Positions 7,738 through 13,879 of a stretch of DNA of 60,072 bases are shown here, piece after piece (the first letter of the stretch is position 1; every line of letters starts with the position of its first letter). Location of the stretch: assembly GCA_022766785.1 (NCBI GenBank), contig JALEOL010000049.1, positions 1-60,072 of the forward strand, written 5' to 3'. Both the position numbers and the translations under genes were made by a program. The notes beneath the pieces were generated by a model, which was not told the origin of the DNA, did no database searches, and was given only the letters and a program-made list of their open reading frames with translations. The stretch is from Oscillospiraceae bacterium. Lineage in GTDB: Bacteria > Bacillota > Clostridia > Oscillospirales > Ruminococcaceae.

Positions 7738-9486
7738 TTATTTTGTGAGCCTTTCGGCGGTATCCGCTATCTGCTCCGGGGTAAGCCCGTTTGCACGGAG
7801 AACCTCGTTCGGGTCATAGCGGTCTAGGAACTCTTTTTTAAGCCCCAGGTTAGCGACTTTCATGTCAGAGTCGCCGTAGAACCGTGCTATCTTCTCGCCG
7901 AAGCCGCCGTCAAGAATGCCGTCTTCCAGCGTGATAACAGCCTTGTGTGCTGCCTTGAGGGACTCCAGCAGCTCGCTGTCGATGCCGGTGATGTAAACCG
8001 GGTCGATGAGGGTGGGCTTTACGCCGGTGCGTTTTTCAATAAGCTCCGCAGCCTGCATTCCTATGCCGAAGAACGTGCCCAGTGCGATTATCGCGACATC
8101 GCTGCCCTGCTGGAATATCTCGTATTTGTTGAGTATTCCGTAGTCCTTGGTGGGCTTTTCGGCGTGGACTACACCGCCGGGTACTCTTATCGCAACCGGG
8201 TGCTCGCGCTGGCTCAGGCTCCAGTCAAGCATCGCGATGAACGACTCGTAGGACGTCGCCGCAAGATAGACCAGGTTCGGGATATTTGACATCAGCGGAA
8301 TATCAAAGATGCCCAGATGCGTCACGTCGCTCATTCCCCAGACGGAAGCCGCGTAGGTCAGTATCGTCACGGGATTGCTGTTTATGCACAGATCCTGCTG
8401 GAGCTGGTCGTAGGTTCGCTGGATAAAGCTGCTGTAAACTCCGTACACCGGCTTTCCTCCGTTTGCGGCGATACCGGACGCCATTGCGACTGCGTGTTCC
8501 TCGGCGATGCCTACGTCAATGAACCTGCCGGCGTACTTCTCGCGGCGCTCTTTCCAGAAGCCCATGACCGCCGGAGTGCCGGAGGTTATCGCACACACCG
8601 CCGGGTCGGTGTCCATTTTTGCCATGAGGTACTTTGCGGTGAGGTCGCTGTAATCCTCGCCGCCCTGGAACTTCGTTTCGCCGGTCTTGATGTCGAACGG
8701 CATGTGCCAGTGCCAGCTTTCCTTGTCCTTTACCGCAGGAGCGTAGCCGCGTCCCTTTTCGGTCACGATATGCACCACAACCGGCTTTTCGCTGTCCTTT
8801 ACCCCGGAGAAAGCCGCTATCAGCTGGTCTACATCGTTTCCGTCCTCCACAAAGATATAATCCAGACCCATAGCCCTGAACAGGTTGCATTCCGCCCTGC
8901 CGCCGGTCTCCCGGAGCAGCCGGAGGTTCTCGTAAAGACCGCCGTGGTTCTCGGCGATGGACATTCCGTTGTCGTTCACCACGATGATGAGATTGCTGTT
9001 AAGCTCCGGCGCGAAATCCAGACCCTCCAGCGCTTCGCCGCCGGAAAGAGAGCCGTCCCCGATTATCGCAACGATGTTCTCCTTTCCGCCCAGCAGGTCG
9101 CGTCCCTTCGCAAGTCCGCAGGCAAGGCTTACCGAGGTGGAGGTGTGACCTATCGTGAAGAAATCGTGGGGGCTTTCCTGCTGGCAGGAGTAGCCGGTCA
9201 CGTCGTCGTATTTCGCCTTGTCAAGGAACGCGTCCTTTCTGCCGGTGAGCATCTTGTGGCAGTAGCTCTGGTGGGATACGTCGAACACGAACTTGTCCAC
9301 AGGGGAGTTGAACACATAGTGCAGCGCGATGATCGCTTCCGCCATTCCCAGGTTCGGGCCGCAGTGACCGCCGTGGATACTAAGTTTCTTTATCAGCGCA
9401 GCGCGCATTTCCTCTGCCAGCGCCCTCATTTCATCGGACGAGAGCTTTTTGACGTCCGCAGGTGAGTTTATCTTTTCAAGATACAT
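7738..9486 (-). CDS. dxs: 1-deoxy-D-xylulose-5-phosphate synthase, divergent short form
   Basis: This 582-residue thiamine-diphosphate enzyme is a transketolase-fold relative of DXS, which joins pyruvate and glyceraldehyde 3-phosphate for the MEP isoprenoid pathway. Matching motifs include GGHCGPNLG, DVSHQSYCHKMLTGR, GHTSTS, GDGSLSGG, NDNGMS and the catalytic Glu in DVGIAEEHAV. It is about 40 residues shorter than E. coli DXS. Several usually rigid positions differ: the DGxTHxG motif reads SDVTHLG, GGHLGSNLG reads GGHCGPNLG, and DVGHQAY reads DVSHQSY. I chose the ATG at 9486, behind GGAGG, over an upstream extension. The promoter has a MerR-type layout. It may be a second, inducible DXS, or a DXS-like transketolase with another acceptor. 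Confidence 0.8.
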   Translation of the reverse strand: MYLEKINSPADVKKLSSDEMRALAEEMRAALIKKLSIHGGHCGPNLGMAEAIIALHYVFNSPVDKFVFDVSHQSYCHKMLTGRKDAFLDKAKYDDVTGYSCQQESPHDFFTIGHTSTSVSLACGLAKGRDLLGGKENIVAIIGDGSLSGGEALEGLDFAPELNSNLIIVVNDNGMSIAENHGGLYENLRLLRETGGRAECNLFRAMGLDYIFVEDGNDVDQLIAAFSGVKDSEKPVVVHIVTEKGRGYAPAVKDKESWHWHMPFDIKTGETKFQGGEDYSDLTAKYLMAKMDTDPAVCAITSGTPAVMGFWKERREKYAGRFIDVGIAEEHAVAMASGIAANGGKPVYGVYSSFIQRTYDQLQQDLCINSNPVTILTYAASVWGMSDVTHLGIFDIPLMSNIPNLVYLAATSYESFIAMLDWSLSQREHPVAIRVPGGVVHAEKPTKDYGILNKYEIFQQGSDVAIIALGTFFGIGMQAAELIEKRTGVKPTLIDPVYITGIDSELLESLKAAHKAVITLEDGILDGGFGEKIARFYGDSDMKVANLGLKKEFLDRYDPNEVLRANGLTPEQIADTAERLTK

Positions 9487-9522
9487 CGTTTTTCCTCCGT
9501 TTAATTGGTGTTGTTTTAAATA

Positions 9523-9553
9523 ATTGTAGCACCTGGAGTGCACTCTAAGTCAA
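9523..9553 (-). promoter_or_regulatory. dxs promoter with 19-bp spacer and MerR-type dyad
   Basis: On the minus strand TTGACT (9548-9553) and TACAAT (9523-9528) are 19 bp apart. The spacer is filled by a dyad, ACCTGGAGTG facing CACTCTAAGT (9531-9550), in which 8 of 10 half-site positions are symmetric. Over-long spacers with a central dyad are the hallmark of promoters activated by MerR-family regulators. All the other promoters I list here have 17 bp. Confidence 0.65.
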
Positions 9554-9599
9554 GGGGGAGTGGTCAATTTTCATCAGATTTTCACATTTGAAGTTACTA

Positions 9600-11138
9600 T
9601 CACAGCTCCACGAATGCCGCGGAGCAGCCGCCTATCCGGGTGCCGTTTTCCTTTGCTTCGGCGCTTCCGACGATATAGAGGAATTTGCCCCGGATATCCG
9701 GAACAAGCGCGCTTTCTGCCGACGGGTTGATGATAACGGCGATCGTCTGCCCCTCAGCGGAGCGACTGTACACCAGCGGATAACCGTCGGAGATGAACTC
9801 GATGCTGCCGTTGCTCCGGAGAGCCGGATTTGCCATTCTCACCGCGATAAGGCGCTTTACCTCGCTGCGGAGCGAATTATCATCGGCGCACTGGCTTGCG
9901 GCGTCTGGGCGGTCGGGGGAGCTGTCCTGGGGGATATACAGCATATCCGCCCGTGCGGAGGAAAATCCTGCGTTAAGCCCCTTGTCCCACTGCATGGGAG
10001 AGCGCGAGCCTGTCCTGCCGTAGCCGCCCTCCACCGAGGTCAGACCCTCGACATAGCGCATGCCTATCTCGTCGCCGTAATAGATGAACGGCGCTCCCGG
10101 CATCGACAGCAGGAACGCGAACGCAACGCGCATTTCATCTGTATCAAGACTGCGCGCCAGCCTGTCCATGTCGTGGTTGCCGGAGGGAATGCAGATAAGC
10201 CCCTTGCCGTTGGTCTTTGCGTAGTTTTCCTTGTAGGCTGAGATGAACTCCTTTGCCGAGCCTTTTCCGCGTTTTGAGAAATACGGCTCCGGGCAGCGGA
10301 ACAGGTCGTTGTAGTGCGACGGTCCGAAGTGCAGCAGGAAGTCCATATGGAAGCCGCCCAGAAGCGACTTGTCCGGCTCGCCCCATTCGCTTACCATTGC
10401 GGCGCTGGGGAATTCCCGGTCGAGGAACGCGCGGATATCCTGCCACAGCGCAATGGTGCCCTTTCCGTCCTCATCGTGCTTTACCAGGGAGCCTGCCATA
10501 TCCACCCGGAAGCCGTCGCAGCCTGCACAAAGCCAGAACCTCATGATGTCCTTGAGAGCCTCACGGGTAGCCATAGGGCCCGGTGCGTCCATGGGCTGCT
10601 GCCAGTCACGGTCGGGCTTGTAGAAGCCGTAGTTCAGCGCCGGCTGGTGGGAGAAGAAGTTTACCGCGCAGGAGCCGTCACGGTCGGAAATGCCGCGGAT
10701 ACAGCCCATTCCCTGCGGCTCCTCCCATATGCTGTCAGTCCAGACGTATCGGTCGGTGAATTCGTTGCGCTGCGCTTTCATCGACTGCCTGAACCACTCG
10801 TGGGTAACTGCGGTGTGACCCGGCACCAGGTCGAGTATCACATGCATATCCCTCTTGTGAGCCTCGCTGAAAAGCCGTATCATGTCCTCGTTGGTGCCGT
10901 ATCTCGGCGCTATGGTATAGTAATCCTCCACGTCGTAGCCTGCGTCCCCGAACGGCGACTTGAAGCAGGGGTTTATCCATATCGCGTTGCAGCCAAGCTC
11001 CCGGATATAGTCCAGCTTTTCGGTTATGCCGTTGAGGTCGCCTATGCCGTCGGCGTTGGTGTCGTTGAAGCTCTGGGGGTATATTTCGTAGAATACTGCG
11101 TTGTCAAGCCACTCCGGGCGGTTTTCTGTTGTGCTCAT
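9600..11138 (-). CDS. Glycoside hydrolase family 13 (alpha-glucosidase/alpha-amylase-like)
   Basis: A 512-residue GH13 enzyme that should cleave or transfer alpha-glucosidic bonds in short malto- or isomalto-oligosaccharides. The conserved regions are visible: DLVPGHT (region I), the nucleophile Asp in GFRVDMAGS (II), the acid/base Glu in VSEWGEP (III) and the transition-state Asp in SGNHDMDR (IV). A GRTGSRSPMQW stretch resembles trehalose synthase and oligo-1,6-glucosidase groups. No signal peptide is seen, so it is cytoplasmic. I use the ATG at 11138 behind GGAGGAC and not the longer frame beginning 11207. Its promoter carries a cre-like site, which predicts catabolite repression. Exact substrate is not resolved. 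Confidence 0.88.
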   Translation of the reverse strand: MSTTENRPEWLDNAVFYEIYPQSFNDTNADGIGDLNGITEKLDYIRELGCNAIWINPCFKSPFGDAGYDVEDYYTIAPRYGTNEDMIRLFSEAHKRDMHVILDLVPGHTAVTHEWFRQSMKAQRNEFTDRYVWTDSIWEEPQGMGCIRGISDRDGSCAVNFFSHQPALNYGFYKPDRDWQQPMDAPGPMATREALKDIMRFWLCAGCDGFRVDMAGSLVKHDEDGKGTIALWQDIRAFLDREFPSAAMVSEWGEPDKSLLGGFHMDFLLHFGPSHYNDLFRCPEPYFSKRGKGSAKEFISAYKENYAKTNGKGLICIPSGNHDMDRLARSLDTDEMRVAFAFLLSMPGAPFIYYGDEIGMRYVEGLTSVEGGYGRTGSRSPMQWDKGLNAGFSSARADMLYIPQDSSPDRPDAASQCADDNSLRSEVKRLIAVRMANPALRSNGSIEFISDGYPLVYSRSAEGQTIAVIINPSAESALVPDIRGKFLYIVGSAEAKENGTRIGGCSAAFVEL

Positions 11139-11178
11139 GCTTTGTCCTCCTGTTTGTCTGTGTATTTGCCGATAAATC

Positions 11179-11207
11179 ATTATAGCACGTTTTGTAAACG
11201 ATTTCAA
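11179..11207 (-). promoter_or_regulatory. Promoter of the GH13 gene with embedded cre site
   Basis: On the minus strand TTGAAA (11202-11207) and TATAAT (11179-11184) are 17 bp apart. Between and overlapping them, plus-strand TGTAAACGATTTCA (11193-11206) matches the CcpA cre consensus TGNAANCGNWNNCA at every defined position. Binding would block RNA polymerase. A LacI-type repressor with a similar operator is an alternative. Confidence 0.75.
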
Positions 11208-11260
11208 GCATTTTTTGCCGAAACATGTAACGAAATTTCATTTTGTTCTGTCATAATAAT

Positions 11261-11298
11261 TGTAACCAAACTGTAATTGCATGTAACCGATTTGTAAT
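11261..11298 (+). promoter_or_regulatory. Direct-repeat array TGTAAY x4 upstream of vanW
   Basis: TGTAAC (11261), TGTAAT (11272), TGTAAC (11282) and TGTAAT (11293) recur at steps of 11, 10 and 11 bp. They form two tandem 21-bp units with 18 of 21 identical positions. The last copy runs into the -35 element. A further TGTAAC lies at 11226. Spacing by one helical turn and direct orientation are typical of OmpR/PhoB-family response regulator sites. Confidence 0.6.
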
Positions 11299-11326
11299 TG
11301 CAAAATAAAAAAGACGGTGCTATAAT
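11298..11326 (+). promoter_or_regulatory. Promoter of the vanW-dlt-like operon
   Basis: TTGCAA (11298-11303) and TATAAT (11321-11326) are separated by 17 bp. The -35 element abuts the TGTAAY array. Confidence 0.75.
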
Positions 11327-11350
11327 AAAATCGGAAGGAAAGTGGTAATT

Positions 11351-12196
11351 ATGAAAAAACGAAAGCTGTTCTGCGAGCTTTCACCCACATGTTACAGGAT
11401 ATCTCTCCGGAAGGAATACCTGCTGCGCGACCTGCACGACAGGTTCAGCGGCGAAAAATTCGCCCGGGAGATAAACACGCTGCCGCTCCCGGCTATTGTA
11501 AAGAGCCATACCTCGTCGATACTCCGCCGGCTGGAGGGCGTGGATATGGAGCTTCAGCGAAACAAGGCGGTGAACCTGCGCCTTGCCTGCGCTAAGATAA
11601 ACGGTATCATTATCCGCCCGGGGGAGACGTTCTCGTTCTGGCGTCTGGTGGGCGAGCCGGGGGAGAAGCAGGGCTACCGCGAGGGACTTGTGATAAACGC
11701 CGGGAAGCTGGGCAGGGGGACAGGCGGCGGTCTGTGCCAGCTTGCGAACCTCATTCACTGGCTGGTGCTGAACAGTCCGCTGACGGTGACGGAGCTTGTG
11801 CATCATTCTGACGCGCTGTTCCCGGACTCCGGGAGGAGAGTGCCGTTCGGGACGGGCACCAGCGTATTCTACAAGAACGTGGACTACCGCTTCAGGAACA
11901 CCACTGACCGTGATGTGCAGCTGCTGGTGTGGGTGGACGAAAACGAGCTGTGCGGCGAGCTTCGCGCAACGGATCCATTTCCGTACAAATACCGCATAAC
12001 CGAGGAGAACCAGGGCTTTATAGAGGAGGACGGCGTGTTCTACCGTGTGAGCAGGGTGTTCCGGCTGACGCTTGACCGGGATCGGCATGTGATGCGCCGT
12101 GAGCTTGTGCTGGACAATCATTCCAGGGTGATGTACGACTATTCGCTGATACCCCGGGATCAGATAATCACCCCGGGTCTGAGGAAGCTCACATGA
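11351..12196 (+). CDS. VanW family protein
   Basis: The 281-residue product matches the VanW family, named for an accessory gene of VanB-type vancomycin-resistance clusters and also widespread outside them. Its biochemical role is not firmly established. Visible signatures are RPGETFSFW, the glycine-rich GRGTGGGLCQLANLIHWL with its Cys, and a closing FRNTTDRDVQLLVW strand pair. There is no evident signal peptide or membrane helix, unlike longer VanW proteins. I start at the ATG 11351 (AAGGAA 10 bp upstream); a GTG at 11342 is possible. Its stop overlaps the next start by 4 bp (ATGA), so it is translationally coupled to a DltA-like enzyme. This points to cell-envelope amino-acid chemistry. No resistance ligase genes are nearby. 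Confidence 0.85.
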   Translation: MKKRKLFCELSPTCYRISLRKEYLLRDLHDRFSGEKFAREINTLPLPAIVKSHTSSILRRLEGVDMELQRNKAVNLRLACAKINGIIIRPGETFSFWRLVGEPGEKQGYREGLVINAGKLGRGTGGGLCQLANLIHWLVLNSPLTVTELVHHSDALFPDSGRRVPFGTGTSVFYKNVDYRFRNTTDRDVQLLVWVDENELCGELRATDPFPYKYRITEENQGFIEEDGVFYRVSRVFRLTLDRDRHVMRRELVLDNHSRVMYDYSLIPRDQIITPGLRKLT

Positions 12197-13533
12197 CGAT
12201 TTATTGCAGCGGCACCGGCAGCCTTACCACGGAGCAGCTGGAGATGTATTCCGGCAGGATAGCGGCGTATCTGCAGGGCAGAGATGTGCGCTTTGCAGGG
12301 ATAGTCTGCGGCAAATCTCCTCTTGTTTATGCCGCGATAAGGGCGTGCGCCATGGCACATGTGTGCTTCATTCCAATTGACGAGGCTTTGCCGGGGCAGC
12401 GCCGCAGCGTTATCGCAGAGAATGCGGATATCCTGCTGTATGACGGGACTGTGTTCCCCGGGCAGCCGGGCTGGACTGACCTCAGGGACGTGGTGCTTCA
12501 CCCGGGGACTTTTCAGCCATTGCCGGAGGACGACATCGCCCCGGCTTACCGGATATACACCTCCGGCAGCACCGGCTTCCCCAAGGGTACGCAGGTCAGC
12601 CGGGGAAATCTGCGCAGCTTCCTCACATGGTTCAGCGGAATTCCTGCCATTGCAGAAACAAAGCCGCGCTCGGTGCTTAACCAGGCGATGTTTTCCTTTG
12701 ACCTGTCGGTGGCGGATCTGTGGTACTCCCTCAGCACGGGCGCGCGGCTTACGGTAATGGAGCGCGGACTTTTCGGGGACTTCTCCGCAATGTTCCGGAG
12801 AATGAGTGAGAGCGGCGCGGAGCTTGCGGTGTTCACGCCGTCCTTTGCGGAGCTGTGCATGTGCGACAGCGGCTTCTGCCGGGAGCTTCTGCCGGAGCTT
12901 CGGGTGATATTCTTCTGCGGAGAAACGCTGAGACCTGCGACGGCGGAGAAGCTGTTCCGGCGCTTTCCCGGGGTGCGTATCATCAATGCCTACGGCCCCA
13001 CGGAGACCTGCTGCGCCGTCACAGCCGCCGAAATCACCCCGGAAATGGCGCGGCAGCCCGTGCTCCCGATAGGAGATATGCGGCGCACCGCCGGGGGGAT
13101 ACATATTGTTGACGGAGAAATAGTCATAACCGGGGAGAGCGTGGCGAGGTACACCGGCGGCGTTATAGGGGGCTTTGGGGAACACCGGGGCGAGAGGTGC
13201 TTTCATACCGGGGACGGCGGCGAGATTCGGGACGGAATGCTGTGGTTCAGGGGCAGGCTTGACAGACAGCTGAAGATAATGGGCTACCGCATTGAGCCGG
13301 AGGATATCGAGAACAATCTGCTGAAGCTGCCGGGAGTGACCCAGGCGGTGGTGAGCGTTTCAGGGAAAAACCGCATTACCGCCCATGTCACCGCCAACGC
13401 AACGACCCCGGAGGAGCTGCGCCGTGGGCTGTCGGAGCTTGTCCCGGAGTACATGCTCCCGGGCAGGATAGTTATTGTGGAGCAGCTCCCGGTGGGCGGC
13501 AGCTTCAAGCTCAGACGGGATATTGGAGAATAA
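12193..13533 (+). CDS. DltA-like adenylation enzyme (D-alanine--carrier protein ligase type)
   Basis: A 446-residue AMP-forming adenylation domain, expected to activate an amino acid and load it on a phosphopantetheine carrier. Core motifs are A3 YTSGSTGFPKG (from residue ~121), A5 NAYGPTE, A7/A8 TGDGGEIRDG...GRLDRQLKIMGYRIEPEDIE, and the A10 Lys (K439 in GSFKLRRD). The stretch FTPSFAELCMCDSGF...FFCGE closely resembles true DltA, including the Cys of FCGE associated with D-alanine preference. The protein is shorter than typical DltA (~500). It overlaps vanW by 4 bp and is followed 1 bp later by a carrier gene. dltB and dltD are absent from the neighbourhood, so the acceptor of the activated residue is unknown. 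Confidence 0.85.
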   Translation: MTIYCSGTGSLTTEQLEMYSGRIAAYLQGRDVRFAGIVCGKSPLVYAAIRACAMAHVCFIPIDEALPGQRRSVIAENADILLYDGTVFPGQPGWTDLRDVVLHPGTFQPLPEDDIAPAYRIYTSGSTGFPKGTQVSRGNLRSFLTWFSGIPAIAETKPRSVLNQAMFSFDLSVADLWYSLSTGARLTVMERGLFGDFSAMFRRMSESGAELAVFTPSFAELCMCDSGFCRELLPELRVIFFCGETLRPATAEKLFRRFPGVRIINAYGPTETCCAVTAAEITPEMARQPVLPIGDMRRTAGGIHIVDGEIVITGESVARYTGGVIGGFGEHRGERCFHTGDGGEIRDGMLWFRGRLDRQLKIMGYRIEPEDIENNLLKLPGVTQAVVSVSGKNRITAHVTANATTPEELRRGLSELVPEYMLPGRIVIVEQLPVGGSFKLRRDIGE

Positions 13534-13534
13534 C

Positions 13535-13768
13535 ATGGATATTACAGTTGATGAGATGATCGCCTTTCTTTACGAATTCTGCGAGCCGGAACAGCCGATA
13601 CTCCCGGACACCGAGCTTCTGGAGAGCGGTCTGCTGGACTCTATGGCATTCATAGAGCTGCTTGACGCCCTGGCTGACAGAGGGTGTGAGTTACAGCCCA
13701 CACGCTGCCCCAGAAGCGCATTTTCCACGCCGGAGAGCATAGTAAGGCTTTGCCGGGAGCATTCCTGA
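13535..13768 (+). CDS. Acyl/D-alanyl carrier protein (DltC-like)
   Basis: A 77-residue carrier protein. The attachment motif GLLDSMAF places the phosphopantetheine Ser at residue 36, and the GLLDSM form is shared with DltC. Acidic residues dominate the first helix, as expected for carriers. The start is the ATG at 13535, preceded by TTGGAGAA within the end of the DltA-like gene. It should be the partner that receives the aminoacyl group from the upstream enzyme. No MBOAT acyltransferase or DltD follows; the next gene has its own promoter. Confidence 0.82.
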   Translation: MDITVDEMIAFLYEFCEPEQPILPDTELLESGLLDSMAFIELLDALADRGCELQPTRCPRSAFSTPESIVRLCREHS

Positions 13769-13797
13769 GATTTTTTTGAGAAATCCGGAAAACGGTA

Positions 13798-13826
13798 TTG
13801 CAATTCCGGACAAAATGTTGTATAAT
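13798..13826 (+). promoter_or_regulatory. Promoter of the GH74 gene
   Basis: TTGCAA (13798-13803) and TATAAT (13821-13826) lie 17 bp apart, identical in hexamers and spacing to the vanW promoter. Confidence 0.75.
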
Positions 13827-13832
13827 TATTTA

Positions 13833-13848
13833 GTGTAATCCGTTACAC
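13833..13848 (+). promoter_or_regulatory. Palindromic operator candidate at the GH74 transcription start
   Basis: GTGTAA (13833-13838) and TTACAC (13843-13848) form a perfect 6-bp inverted repeat with a 4-bp centre, placed at about +1 to +16. The size and position suit a LacI- or GntR-type repressor site. Confidence 0.45.
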
Positions 13849-13879
13849 GGGAGATCATCTATAAGGTAAGGAGCAGACA

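Noticed and set aside
8317-9465. 382-codon plus-strand open frame opposite dxs
   Set aside because: It lies wholly antisense to a well-supported gene and has low-complexity, Arg/Val/His-rich translation typical of GC-rich shadow frames. No ribosome site.
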